A stretch of DNA of 64,000 nucleotides, taken from the NCBI GenBank assembly GCA_004292855.1, contig RDXN01000077.1:33975-97974 (forward strand), in the 5' to 3' direction. Of the stretch, positions 42,926 through 52,213 are shown piece by piece. Both the position numbers and the translations under genes were made by a program. This stretch comes from Cytophagales bacterium (GTDB lineage Bacteria > Bacteroidota > Bacteroidia > Cytophagales > Spirosomataceae). Positions within the stretch are counted from its first letter, which is position 1, and the number at the start of each line of letters is the position of its first letter. The notes under the pieces are model-generated. The model was not told the DNA's origin. It did not search any database and saw only the letters and a list, made by a program, of their open reading frames with translations.

Positions 42926-44116
42926 TCAATACAATTTTACAACCTTCGACAACCCTGCCGAAAGCACCATGATGAACCCGACGAAGGCAATGCCCCAGGG
43001 TAGGCCGAAGGCGTCGGCCACGAAACCTATGATGGGCGGACCGGCCAGGAACCCAATGAAACTAAACGTGGCAAACGTAGCCAGTCCAGCCGCAGGCGGG
43101 ATGCCCGGTACCCGCAATGCAGCCGCATACAGAATGGGTGCCCCCAGCGAACAGCCCGCACCGAGCAGGGCAAAGCCAACCAAAGCCGCAGCGGGCACCG
43201 GCACCAAAACGGCCAAAAACAAACCCGCAGCCGCCACCAGGCCACCTAACTGCAAGAATCGCTTGGGGCCAAGACGTGGAATGAGCGAGTCGCCCATAAA
43301 CCGCCCAACCGTCATGGTGAGCGAGAACGCCCCGAAGCCGAGGGCCGCTACCTGACTGCTCGCGCCGAGGGTGTCGCGCAGGTAGACCGCACTCCAGTCG
43401 AAAGCGGTTCCCTCGCCCATTGCCAAGGCAAGGCCAATTAAAATCATCAGGAACAGGTTCAGGTTAGGCAACACAAACGACGCCTGAGCCTCGGTTGGCT
43501 GCACCGGAATGCGTTCGAGAATGGGCCGCAGGGCCAGCGTGAGCAACAAAATGACCCCGCCCATCAGCGGCAGGTGCAGCTCCGGGGCCACGTTCAGGGC
43601 GATTACGACCCCCGCCACCGACGACCCAATCATGCCGCCCACGCTCCACATGCCGTGGCACGACGACATGATTGATAAACCCGACGACTTCTCGACATCG
43701 GTAGCCAGCGTGTTCATGGCTACGTTGATGAGTGCCCCACAAAGGCCCACCATGTACAACCCCATCACCATCACCCACACGTTGGGCGCGTTGACCGGAA
43801 TGCACATCGACAGGGCCAACCCGATGGCCGCCCAAAAACACGCCCGCGCCTGCCCCAACTTACCGACGATGTAGCCCGTCAGCGGATTCATCGTGAGCAA
43901 CCCGGCGGGCATAGCAAAGAGCGTTAAGCCCAGTTCACCATCGGTGAGAGCCAGTTTTTGCTTGATGTGGGGGATGTGAGCCACCCAACTGCCGAACAAC
44001 AGGCTGTCGGAAGCAAACACCAACCCCACGGCCCGTGCCTGTGCGTCACCGAAATATGCCGTCAGGTTGCGCCAGAGCGGGTTTGGGGTTGTTCTAGTTA
44101 ACGTTGAGGATTCCAT
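42926..44116 (-). CDS. MFS transporter, YbjJ/FucP-like
   Basis: A 396-residue transporter with about 12 membrane helices. Recognisable segments are FASDSLLFGSWVAHIPHIKQKL in the first helix region, the loop GYIVGKLGQARA, SSCHGMWSVGGMIGS in helix 5 and GRFMGDSLIPRLGPKRFL between halves. This resembles YbjJ-type members of the fucose/sugar MFS group. It is divergent from an AraC regulator with its own -7 box at 44144 and is followed by a HAD phosphatase. Confidence 0.92.
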   Translation of the reverse strand: MESSTLTRTTPNPLWRNLTAYFGDAQARAVGLVFASDSLLFGSWVAHIPHIKQKLALTDGELGLTLFAMPAGLLTMNPLTGYIVGKLGQARACFWAAIGLALSMCIPVNAPNVWVMVMGLYMVGLCGALINVAMNTLATDVEKSSGLSIMSSCHGMWSVGGMIGSSVAGVVIALNVAPELHLPLMGGVILLLTLALRPILERIPVQPTEAQASFVLPNLNLFLMILIGLALAMGEGTAFDWSAVYLRDTLGASSQVAALGFGAFSLTMTVGRFMGDSLIPRLGPKRFLQLGGLVAAAGLFLAVLVPVPAAALVGFALLGAGCSLGAPILYAAALRVPGIPPAAGLATFATFSFIGFLAGPPIIGFVADAFGLPWGIAFVGFIMVLSAGLSKVVKLY

Positions 44117-44143
44117 ACTAATCTAAAAGTCGTATTCATTCCA

Positions 44144-44228
44144 CAAAGCTACGGCCAAAAGTGTGGGTTTCATTTTTAGGTAATTTGCCAATACTGATGC
44201 TGTATTGATTAGTTTTGGGGTAGTTTTG
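44144..44228. promoter_or_regulatory. Divergent promoters of MFS and AraC genes
   Basis: On the minus strand, TAGCTTTG (complement of 44144-44151) is an exact -7 box 28 bp before the MFS ATG. On the plus strand, TAGTTTTG occurs twice (44210-44217 and 44221-44228); TTTG at 44184-44187 lies 22 bp before the first. The AraC protein may act here on both genes. Confidence 0.6.
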
Positions 44229-44313
44229 CGGTTTTTGTGCAAACAAGGGTATATGATAGTTTAAAAATTGCTGACGCGTAGTCGAATACCAGAAGCGTCA
44301 GTAATCAAATTAA

Positions 44314-44356
44314 TCCCTCCCTTTCTCCCCCCTCCCTTTCCTCCTTTCTCCTTTTT
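44314..44356. other. 43-nt pure pyrimidine tract upstream of AraC start
   Basis: Only C and T occur from 44314 to 44356, ending 2 bp before the ATG. The minus strand reads GGGAGGGGGGAGAAAGGGAGGG, here described in two parts: GGGAGGGGGG then AGAAAGGGAGGG, which fits a four-tract G-quadruplex motif. The mRNA leader would be unstructured and has no purine-rich ribosome site. Confidence 0.85.
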
Positions 44357-44358
44357 AC

Positions 44359-45237
44359 ATGCGCCTTCAATTCGAGAAAATAGAACCCGGCCCCGGCACC
44401 TCGTTTCGGGTCGTACATCTGACCCAGGCCCAAACCTGCTGGGTGTATTGGCACTATCACCCTGAGTACGAGATTGTGTACATCCCGGCGGGGAGTGGCA
44501 AGCGGCACGTAGGTACGAACATTTCGCGCTACGACGAGGGCGAACTGGTATTCATTGGCCCCAACCTGCCCCATCTGAACTTTAGCTACGGCAAGGAGGA
44601 GAATCAATACGAGGAGATTGTCGTACAAATGCGCGACGATTTTCTGGGCAAGGGTTTCCTGTCGTCGCCCGAACTGACCGACGTACATCGGCTTTTTAAG
44701 CGGGCGCAGGTGGGGCTGTCGTTTGGGATGGATACAAAAAAGGCAGTCGGAGATTTGCTTCTCCAACTGCCTCATTTGTTGCCCTTCGACCGGATGATGA
44801 CCCTGTTACAGGTTTTGCAACGACTGGCCCTGGCAACCGATGTGCAACCGCTTCATGCCGATGGCATTCGTTTCGACCTGAACCCAAAAGAGCAGGAGCG
44901 TATCAACCGGGTGTATCAGTTTGTGGCTGATCACTACCGCCAATCCATCGACGTGCAGATGGTCGCCGAGGGGGCTAACCTGACTGTGCCTGCTTTTTGC
45001 CGGTATTTCAAACGCATGACCCACATGACGTTTACCGACTTCGTGAACGAGTATCGTGTGAATCAGGCCCGGCGACTGTTGCACTCGGCCCGCACCGTTG
45101 CCGACATCGGTTTCGACGTGGGCTTCAATAACCTCTCGCATTTCAACAAGACGTTTAAGGCCGTAACCGGCCAAACACCCAGCGACTATCGAAATAGTGT
45201 GGTGTCAGGCAGTGCTGTTGTTACAACACCAACCTGA
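44359..45237 (+). CDS. AraC-family regulator with cupin sensor domain
   Basis: A 292-residue regulator. The N-terminal cupin (YWHYHPEYEIVYIPAGSG, ELVFIGPNLPHLN) would bind a sugar or similar ligand; the C-terminal AraC double helix-turn-helix spans ~185-285 (VQMVAEGANLTVPAFCRYFK and VADIGFDVGFNNLSHFNKTF, ending TGQTPSDYR). It is divergent from the MFS transporter/HAD operon, which suggests it controls uptake of the transported substrate. The leader is the unusual pyrimidine tract. Confidence 0.93.
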   Translation: MRLQFEKIEPGPGTSFRVVHLTQAQTCWVYWHYHPEYEIVYIPAGSGKRHVGTNISRYDEGELVFIGPNLPHLNFSYGKEENQYEEIVVQMRDDFLGKGFLSSPELTDVHRLFKRAQVGLSFGMDTKKAVGDLLLQLPHLLPFDRMMTLLQVLQRLALATDVQPLHADGIRFDLNPKEQERINRVYQFVADHYRQSIDVQMVAEGANLTVPAFCRYFKRMTHMTFTDFVNEYRVNQARRLLHSARTVADIGFDVGFNNLSHFNKTFKAVTGQTPSDYRNSVVSGSAVVTTPT

Positions 45238-45262
45238 CATCCGCTTCACCCTAACCCATCCG

Positions 45263-48200
45263 TTACTGACGCAATACTTTCACACTCTGCACCTGCGTCG
45301 GGGTGCTTACCTGTAGCAAATACATACCTGCCGATTTGCCTAGCGGCATCACGAAACGCTCGCCTGCACCAGCTTTTTCTGTGGCCTGTTGGCCAATCAC
45401 TTTGCCTTGTGCATCAGCCATCCGTAGCATCAGCGGCTTGCCTTCGGCACCGGCCACCTCAACTTCGATAGTCTCGCCCGCTGTTGGGTTGCCAAACACC
45501 GTTACGCGCAGTTCGCCCATTGGTTCGAGTACGCCCAGACGAGCAATGGCGATTGGATTCCCCGCGCCACCCGGACGGCAGTAAGCCCGTGCATCGAACG
45601 CAAACGTTGACGTGCGACCATTTTGGCGTGCTATGATCTGGAACGGCTCTACGTTCGACTTGTCGTCGCGAACATCCTGCGCTACTTCGGTGTCCATTGT
45701 CTCGAAGCAGTTCGTCTGGAACGGCGTGATCCCAATGGCCCCAAACTCGATCACCGAGCCATCGCCACCCTGCACGTTGAACTTGATCGTGCCCGTCTGG
45801 CAGTTATAAGTTGGTTGCAGAGCTTGCAACGGCTGACCGAACGTGGCCGGATCGCTGCCGCAGAGGCTGCTCGGAAGCACCGTCAGTGTAAACGTGGTAC
45901 TTGCCGACGCGTTTTGTGGATCGCGAGCCGTTACCGTGATCTGGAACGTCCCTTCCTGCGTTGGAACACCACTGAACGTTGAACCACTGAAGCCCAAACC
46001 ACGGGGCAGACCCGTTGCCGAGTACGTCAGGGGTTGACCCTCTGGATCGGTGAACGTACCCGCTGGTATGCCGTAGCTGAATGAGGCACCTGCCGTTGCC
46101 GTCTGATTCGGGATGGTGCTTGCAGTCGGAGCCTGATTGCTCGGAGTGGCCGGGTTAATCGTGATCTGGAACGTGCCTTGTGCTATTGCATTCTGTGGAT
46201 CACGAGCCGTAATCGTCACGCCATACACACCCGACTGCGAAGGAGTCCCGCTGATCGTTGAGCCGTTGAGCAACAAGCCCGCAGGCAGGCCACTAGCCGA
46301 ATACGTGAGTGCGCCACCTTCGGGGTCGGTAAATGCTCCTGCCGGAATGCCGTAGCTAAATGGGACCCCAACCGTACCTACCTGATTCGTCAGACTACCG
46401 TTGGTATAGGTCGGCGACTGATTGGTTGGCGGTGGCGTTACCCCGCTACAGAAAGCGCGGAAGTTGAACACAAACTGCACTGCTGAGGCTGCATCGCCCA
46501 CATAGCGAGCCATCACGGTGATGGAGTTACTGTTGGCATCGGCCCGCACGGCTGCCTCGATGACCGCGTTGGGGTCGGTCGAGTAACCTCGTACGCCAAT
46601 AGCCATGTACTCCACGGTGCGGTTGGCGTCACCACCCACGCGGCCAAAGGTAATGGCTCCGGTTTGGCAATTGTAAGCCACCACCGTTGCGGCCAATGGT
46701 CCACCTGTAACGGGCGGAGTCGTCGAGCCAGCCGGAGCGATGTTGAGCGTAAACGTGTCGCTCACTGTGCCACCGTTGCCGTCATTCGCTGTCACCGTCA
46801 CGCCAAACGTGCCTGACTGCGAGGGGGTTCCGCTGATGATGCCGCCCGCGCTGATACCCAAGCCCGCAGGCAGGCCTGTAGCTGAGAAGGTCAGCGGGTT
46901 GCCATCAGGATCGCTAAATGCACCCGACACGTTGCTAGAGAAGGCCACGCCCACCGTACCCGACTGGGGGTCAGCAATGCCCGAACCTACAACCGTTGGT
47001 GACTGATTTGGTGGTGTGGTGCCGTTGCAGAAGGTGCGGAAATTGAACACAAACTGCACGGCTGAGGCTGCGTCGCCTACGTAACGAGCCATCACGGTGA
47101 CGGTGCTGTTGTTGGCATCGGCCCGTACGGCTGCTTCGATCACCGCGTTAGGGTCGGTCGAGTAACCTCGTACGCCAATAGCCATGTACTCCACGGTGCG
47201 GTTAGCATCGCCCCCCACACGACCGAAGGTGATAGCACCTGTCTGGCAATTGTAAGCCACTACGGTTGCCGCCAATGGTCCACCTGTGCCCGGCGTTGTG
47301 GTCGAACTTGCTGGTGAAATGGTGAGCGTGAACGTGTCGCTTACCGTGCCGCCGTTGCCGTCGTTCGCTTTTACTGTCACCCCAAAGCTACCCGATTGTG
47401 AGGGTGTGCCGCTGATGATACCGCCTGAACTGATACCCACGCCAGCGGGCAAGCTCGTCGCGGTGAAGGTCAGCGGATTGCCGTCAGGATCGGTGAATGC
47501 ACCCGAAACGTTGCTGGTGAAGACCACGCCCACCGTGCCTGACTGAGGGTCGGTGATGCCCGAACCCACTACGGTTGGTGACTGGTTGACTGGTGCGGCA
47601 GGAGCCACGTTGAGCGTGAAGCCTGTTGCCACCGATGCGCCTTGTGGGTCGGTCGCTGTCACTATAACATTGAACCCACCCGATACTGTGGGAGCACCCG
47701 AAATTACGCCCGTGGTAGGGTTGATGCTCACGCCCGTAGGCAGATTGCCTGCCGTGAAGGTAAGCGGGCCACCATCGGGGTCAGTAAACGCCTGCGCCGT
47801 TGAGGTCGAGAAGGCCACGCCAACAGTCGCGTTTTGGGGCGAGGTCAATGGTGTACCACTCAGCACGGGGGCTTGGTTAGTTGGTGCGGCTGGAGCAATG
47901 TTCAAGGTAAAGTCATCGCTGACCGTGCCACCATTCCCGTCGTTAGCGGTTACCGTTACACTGAATACCCCTGATTGCGAAGGCGTACCGCTGATGGTGC
48001 CACCCGCACTGATGCCTAAGCCTGCTGGCAAGCCCGAAGCGGTGAAGGTCAAGGCGTTGCCATCAGGGTCCGAGAATGCACCTGACACGTTGCTGGTGAA
48101 TGCCACGCCTACTGTACCCGACTGAGGGTCAGCAATGCCCGATCCGACCACCGTAGGGGCCTGATTGGTTGGGTTTGGCAGGACAATTACCGTTACCGAC

Positions 48201-49405
48201 GTAATTGGGCTATTGCAGCCGTTACCTCCTGCACACAACAATGGCAACACCTGAACGCCAACCGTTGTGGTCGGGATGGTCAACAATGGCGAAATGCCGC
48301 CAAGCCCCGATGTGCTGACAACGCCTGTTGGGCACAGGGCCGTGAGTGAAACCGTGGTTCCCTCCAACGCGGTAATCGACGCTACTGCCACCGGATCGGG
48401 CACGGGGTTGGCCGTGATTGGAACCTCCACTGTTGCCACGGGTGAACCTGCCACCGAAGCCACAACACTCAGGTTATTTAGTCCGCTGGTCAGACCTGAC
48501 ACAGTTAGGACACCATTGGCATCCAAGGCACTGACCGACAAGCCTGCTGGCCCAGATACGCTAATGTTGACAAGCGGATTATTGCCCGTCAAACTGAAAT
48601 TACCCGGTACGACGGTGAGCGAAACGGCCTGATTCAAGCATATTGGACCGTTGTTAAGTACGTTGAACAACAGTGGCACCACGGTAGCCTCTACAACCCG
48701 AACGGGGCTGATACAGCCGTTGCTGTTGCAAAGAATAGACAAACTCTGTACGCCAACTGCCGTCGTCGGGACGTTAATAATGCCCGTCAAGTCGGTTAAG
48801 TTGCTCAAATTGACAAGCGTACCCGTTGGGCAAAGCCCCGACAGCGACAACACACTTCCCACCGTAGCCGTCAATGAATTAGCCGCCGGTTGCGCTGGAA
48901 TGGTCGGTTGTGGTAACACATCGAGGTTGATGGTGGTACTAGCTAACGTAATACCTGCCAAACGAACCGCAATCGTGACAGGCTGATTGTTCCCAACCGT
49001 CAGTTGCCCACCACTTATGGCAAATGCGCCATTTTGATCGAGCGCACTAACCGCCAGTGTTCCCGATGTTGTGCTTGCCGTGATGGCCAGCCCCGGAATC
49101 GACAGGTCAACGCCGGTCGTGGGTAAAACAGTCAACCCAATGGGTGCATTCACACAAACCGAAGTCGGAATATTGCCCAGCGATAGTGCCTGGGCATGCG
49201 AAAGGGCAGGGGTCATTAGCCCCAGTACGGCAAAAATCAGGTACATACGGTTTGCAGAGAATAGGCGCAAACCGAGCAGGTAATACCACTGACCGACCAG
49301 GTAGAGTCGGCCCGGCGAGGGACGTTGTGCTCTCATCAGATAGACTGACAAGAGTCGTACTAGCCAGATCAAACGCTGAGTAGTACGTTGTAGAAGTTTA
49401 TTCAT
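45263..49405 (-). CDS. Giant secreted Ig-like repeat protein with T9SS tail
   Basis: A 1380-residue protein. A ~50-residue basic leader precedes the real signal-like segment MYLIFAVLGLMTPALSHAQA, so translation may start later. SprB-like modules follow, then at least six He_PIG/putative-Ig repeats (SGTPSQSGVFSVTVTANDGNGG and variants), interrupted by two nearly identical ~80-residue modules starting ATVVAYNCQTGAITFGRVGG. The repeat unit is 579 bp (193 codons) at the DNA level. The end, RLGVLEPMGELRVTVFGNP ... GMYLLQVSTPTQVQSVKVLRQ, is a type A T9SS domain. Probable surface adhesin or gliding-related protein. Confidence 0.9.
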   Translation of the reverse strand: MNKLLQRTTQRLIWLVRLLSVYLMRAQRPSPGRLYLVGQWYYLLGLRLFSANRMYLIFAVLGLMTPALSHAQALSLGNIPTSVCVNAPIGLTVLPTTGVDLSIPGLAITASTTSGTLAVSALDQNGAFAISGGQLTVGNNQPVTIAVRLAGITLASTTINLDVLPQPTIPAQPAANSLTATVGSVLSLSGLCPTGTLVNLSNLTDLTGIINVPTTAVGVQSLSILCNSNGCISPVRVVEATVVPLLFNVLNNGPICLNQAVSLTVVPGNFSLTGNNPLVNISVSGPAGLSVSALDANGVLTVSGLTSGLNNLSVVASVAGSPVATVEVPITANPVPDPVAVASITALEGTTVSLTALCPTGVVSTSGLGGISPLLTIPTTTVGVQVLPLLCAGGNGCNSPITSVTVIVLPNPTNQAPTVVGSGIADPQSGTVGVAFTSNVSGAFSDPDGNALTFTASGLPAGLGISAGGTISGTPSQSGVFSVTVTANDGNGGTVSDDFTLNIAPAAPTNQAPVLSGTPLTSPQNATVGVAFSTSTAQAFTDPDGGPLTFTAGNLPTGVSINPTTGVISGAPTVSGGFNVIVTATDPQGASVATGFTLNVAPAAPVNQSPTVVGSGITDPQSGTVGVVFTSNVSGAFTDPDGNPLTFTATSLPAGVGISSGGIISGTPSQSGSFGVTVKANDGNGGTVSDTFTLTISPASSTTTPGTGGPLAATVVAYNCQTGAITFGRVGGDANRTVEYMAIGVRGYSTDPNAVIEAAVRADANNSTVTVMARYVGDAASAVQFVFNFRTFCNGTTPPNQSPTVVGSGIADPQSGTVGVAFSSNVSGAFSDPDGNPLTFSATGLPAGLGISAGGIISGTPSQSGTFGVTVTANDGNGGTVSDTFTLNIAPAGSTTPPVTGGPLAATVVAYNCQTGAITFGRVGGDANRTVEYMAIGVRGYSTDPNAVIEAAVRADANSNSITVMARYVGDAASAVQFVFNFRAFCSGVTPPPTNQSPTYTNGSLTNQVGTVGVPFSYGIPAGAFTDPEGGALTYSASGLPAGLLLNGSTISGTPSQSGVYGVTITARDPQNAIAQGTFQITINPATPSNQAPTASTIPNQTATAGASFSYGIPAGTFTDPEGQPLTYSATGLPRGLGFSGSTFSGVPTQEGTFQITVTARDPQNASASTTFTLTVLPSSLCGSDPATFGQPLQALQPTYNCQTGTIKFNVQGGDGSVIEFGAIGITPFQTNCFETMDTEVAQDVRDDKSNVEPFQIIARQNGRTSTFAFDARAYCRPGGAGNPIAIARLGVLEPMGELRVTVFGNPTAGETIEVEVAGAEGKPLMLRMADAQGKVIGQQATEKAGAGERFVMPLGKSAGMYLLQVSTPTQVQSVKVLRQ

Positions 49406-49629
49406 GAACGTTTAAAAAAGATAAATTGATAAATGAATAATATTGAATCAATTGATTCGTGAGGCAAAGCAGAGGACAGGCTGAATTGTTAGAAAAAGAG
49501 TGAAAAAAAGCTATTTGTTGAGGGAATGGCCCTTCTAGTGATAGTATTCGAATATTTGTTTATTAAAATCGGTCAATAATTAATATAAAACAATGTATAT
49601 ACATATTATAAAATAATAGGTAAAAACAA
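49406..49629. other. AT-rich intergenic region upstream of the giant gene
   Basis: About 224 bp with runs of A and T and ATATACATATTAT-like stretches. It presumably holds the promoter of the gene ending at 45263, but no clear TAnnTTTG/TTTG pair stands out on the minus strand. No RNA gene or ORF was recognised. Confidence 0.6.
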
Positions 49630-49674
49630 TTATACCTACCAAAGCCATTTACCCAATGGTTTTGGTAGGTATAA
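49630..49674 (-). terminator. Terminator of the ROK gene
   Basis: Arms 49630-49649 and 49655-49674 (TTATACCTACCAAA ... and its complement) form a 20-bp stem with one mismatch and a 5-nt loop. On the minus strand, TTGTTTTTA follows, and the hairpin lies 27 bp after the ROK stop. Confidence 0.88.
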
Positions 49675-49700
49675 GTATGATTAAGTAGTCCTGTATGGTT

Positions 49701-50615
49701 TTAGTCAAAGCATAACGACGCGGCTCCCAACAGACCTGCGTCGTTGCCCAACGTTGCCCGTTTTACTGACAAGCCATCCTTATAATAGGGCGTCAGCCAA
49801 TAGTCGAGTTGACGGTTCACACCCGGCATAATATAATCGAACGAGGCCGACAACCCGCCCCCAATCAGAATCTTACGGATGTCCAGAATACGGATGAGCG
49901 ACACCAGTCCCTCGCCGAGCATCTCACCTACTTCGTCCAGGATTTGTAGGGCAAGTTCGTCGCCCTCAGCGGCTGCGGCAACCAGTCCGGTTGTCGAGAT
50001 CGTGCCATCGGCAGGGAGCCTGGTTTCACGATTAAAGCCACTTCGGCGGTCGTTGGCCAGATCGAGGAGTTCTTTTTTGCCCACATTGCGCTCCAGTACA
50101 CGCCCGTTGCGCGAGGGAAGATGACCCGGCTCCATCGCGTTACCGTCGCCCCCCTTAAATACTTTCTTGTCGATAATGGCGGCCCCGCCCACGCCCGTGC
50201 CGAGGGTGATAAAAATATAGTTCTCGTCGTTCATGTCATCGACGAAGTAAAACTCGCCCAGGGCTGCTGCGTTGGCGTCGTTCTCCAGATAAAATTCCAC
50301 GCCCGGAAACCGTTTGGTCAGAATGTCGACCATTGGCACATGGTTAAGCAGGGGGATCGCCGTGATTTCGAGCGGAACGGTTCGTTCTCGGTTAATCATG
50401 CCAGGCAAACCGATTCCCACCTTAGTAATCTCTCTGTTGTCGAGCAACTGAAGCGCAATGGCGTCGCCAAAGCGGTCCATAAAATGTCCCGATTCTTTCC
50501 AGGACTCGGTATCGTGGCTATAGAAGTTGGAAATAGTACCCGATTGGGCGTCGACAATGCCCATTTTGACGTTGGTGCCGCCCACGTCGATACCCAAATA
50601 CTGAACTGATGCCAT
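49701..50615 (-). CDS. ROK-family sugar kinase/glucokinase-like
   Basis: A 304-residue ROK protein: phosphate-binding GIDVGGTNVKMGIVD, VGIGLPGMI, sugar-binding LENDANAAALGE and the loop TLGTGVGGAAIID. The catalytic Asp is in the ENDANA motif. The usual ROK zinc motif (CxCGxxGCxE) is absent: the position reads EPGHLPSRNGRVLERN, keeping the His but no Cys. Such forms occur in Bacteroidota. Likely phosphorylates a hexose; regulator function is less likely because there is no DNA-binding domain. Confidence 0.9.
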   Translation of the reverse strand: MASVQYLGIDVGGTNVKMGIVDAQSGTISNFYSHDTESWKESGHFMDRFGDAIALQLLDNREITKVGIGLPGMINRERTVPLEITAIPLLNHVPMVDILTKRFPGVEFYLENDANAAALGEFYFVDDMNDENYIFITLGTGVGGAAIIDKKVFKGGDGNAMEPGHLPSRNGRVLERNVGKKELLDLANDRRSGFNRETRLPADGTISTTGLVAAAAEGDELALQILDEVGEMLGEGLVSLIRILDIRKILIGGGLSASFDYIMPGVNRQLDYWLTPYYKDGLSVKRATLGNDAGLLGAASLCFD

Positions 50616-50631
50616 TCGCGGTTAGAAATTA

Positions 50632-50717
50632 ATTGAGTGATTGAGCGAATGAGTGATTGAGTGAGAAGGTTCCCTGATAGAAATCCACTCAATCACTCAT
50701 TCGCTCAATCACTCAAT
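50632..50717. repeat. Inverted repeat of ATTGAGTGATTGAGCG words, 32-bp perfect arms
   Basis: Arms 50632-50663 and 50686-50717 are exact reverse complements around a 22-bp centre. The right arm is a string of ACTCAATC and TTCGCTCAATC words, close to the phased-repeat motif at 904, 3001 and 14041, but spaced about 8-12 bp rather than 21. It sits between the divergent ROK and SDR genes. Confidence 0.87.
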
Positions 50718-50765
50718 AAGCACCGCAAGATAGGGAAAAGCCGGAATAGCGGCTAAGTTTGTGCC

Positions 50766-51440
50766 ATGAATCCACTTCTCGTTGTAACGGGCGGCACCAA
50801 AGGAATTGGCCGCGCTATTGTTGATACATTTGTTCGTCAGGGCTTCGATGCGGTTGTTTGTTCGCGCAACATCGAAGGTATTAGCGGACCCAGTCTCTTA
50901 CCATTTGCGGCTGACTTGAGTACGCGGACGGGTGTCGACGCGCTCGTAAGCTACGTGCGTTCGCTTGGGCGACCGGTGTCGGTGCTGGTCAATAATACGG
51001 GTGTTTTCTTGCCGGGTCAGCTCAACAACGAGGCCGAGGGAACGTTCGAGACCATGATCAATACCAACCTCGCCAGCGCGTATCACCTCACGCGGGGGCT
51101 TGTGGGCGATATGATGGCTCGGCGCGAAGGACACATTTTCATGATGTGTTCCACGGCCAGCATCACGGCCTACACCAACGGCGGGTCGTACTGCATCTCA
51201 AAATTCGCCCTGTTAGGTATGAGCCGGGTGTTGCGCGAAGAACTCAAGCCGCACGGCGTAAAAGTGACGGCGGTGTTGCCCGGTGCCACCCTCACCGCTT
51301 CCTGGGAAGGAACCGACCTGCCCGAAGAGCGGTTCATGAAGGCAGACGACGTTGCAGCCAGTGTTTGGGGGGCTTACTCCCTCTCGAAAAGTGCCGTCAT
51401 TGAAGAAATCCTAATGCGGCCCCAGTTGGGCGATATATAA
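50766..51440 (+). CDS. Short-chain dehydrogenase/reductase
   Basis: A 224-residue classical SDR: cofactor motif TGGTKGIGRAI, NNTG after beta-4, active-site Ser in MMCSTASITAYTNGG and Tyr/Lys in YCISK. NAD(P)-dependent oxidation or reduction of a small substrate is expected; the substrate is unknown. It is followed 6 bp later by an MlaE-type permease, so the two are probably co-transcribed. Confidence 0.93.
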   Translation: MNPLLVVTGGTKGIGRAIVDTFVRQGFDAVVCSRNIEGISGPSLLPFAADLSTRTGVDALVSYVRSLGRPVSVLVNNTGVFLPGQLNNEAEGTFETMINTNLASAYHLTRGLVGDMMARREGHIFMMCSTASITAYTNGGSYCISKFALLGMSRVLREELKPHGVKVTAVLPGATLTASWEGTDLPEERFMKADDVAASVWGAYSLSKSAVIEEILMRPQLGDI

Positions 51441-51446
51441 AGAACC

Positions 51447-52175
51447 ATGTCCTCACTCGGTCGCTATTTTATGTTTTTGGGTGCGCTGTTCTCCAGTCGA
51501 GAGAAACTGAGCGTGTATTACCGATTGATTATGGACGAATGCATCAACATCGGGATCAACTCGGTGTTTATCGTCTCCATCGTGTCCACGTTTATTGGGG
51601 CCGTTACCTGCGTGCAAACAGCCTATAATCTCGTCAGCCCGCTTATACCCTTGTCGATTATTGCCGTAATTGTACGCGACAGTACCATTTTGGAACTGGC
51701 CCCGACCATCACGAGCGTAGTGTTGGCGGGTAAAGTGGGGTCGAACATCGCGGGGCAGTTGGGCACCATGCGGATTACGGAGCAGATCGACGCGCTGGAA
51801 GTGATTGGTATTAACTCGCAGTCGTACCTGGTATTGCCCAAGATTATTGCCAGTATGCTGATGTTCCCGTTGCTGGTTACGTTGGCCGCGTTCCTCTCCA
51901 TTTGGGGCGGGTATCTGGCCGGAACAATCTCTGGAATTATCACCCCCACCGATTATATCGACGGTTTGCGTTCCGATTTCAAGCAGTTTGGGTTGATCTT
52001 CGCGCTCATCAAGTCGGTGGTGTTCGCATTCTTAATCACGACTATCTCAGCGTTTAAAGGCTTCAATGTGCAGGGTGGTGCGCTCGAAGTGGGGGCTGCT
52101 TCGACTTCTGCCGTAACCAACAGTTGTATCGCCGTACTTGCCGCCGACTTCCTGCTCGCGCAATTGTTATTATAA
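51447..52175 (+). CDS. MlaE-family lipid ABC transporter permease
   Basis: A 242-residue permease with five or six membrane segments and the family marks FIVSIVSTFIGAVTCVQ, LELAPTITSVVLAGKVGSNIAGQLGTMRITEQIDALEVIG and FNVQGGALEVGAASTSAVTNSC. MlaE proteins form the core of systems that move phospholipids between membranes. The partner ATPase (MlaF) and MCE protein (MlaD) usually follow in Bacteroidota, but here a HicAB locus on the opposite strand comes next and no partner is seen in the window. Confidence 0.93.
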   Translation: MSSLGRYFMFLGALFSSREKLSVYYRLIMDECINIGINSVFIVSIVSTFIGAVTCVQTAYNLVSPLIPLSIIAVIVRDSTILELAPTITSVVLAGKVGSNIAGQLGTMRITEQIDALEVIGINSQSYLVLPKIIASMLMFPLLVTLAAFLSIWGGYLAGTISGIITPTDYIDGLRSDFKQFGLIFALIKSVVFAFLITTISAFKGFNVQGGALEVGAASTSAVTNSCIAVLAADFLLAQLLL

Positions 52176-52213
52176 GAAGATACATTGCTCACTGGAGGAG
52201 CATAAAATCTTCA

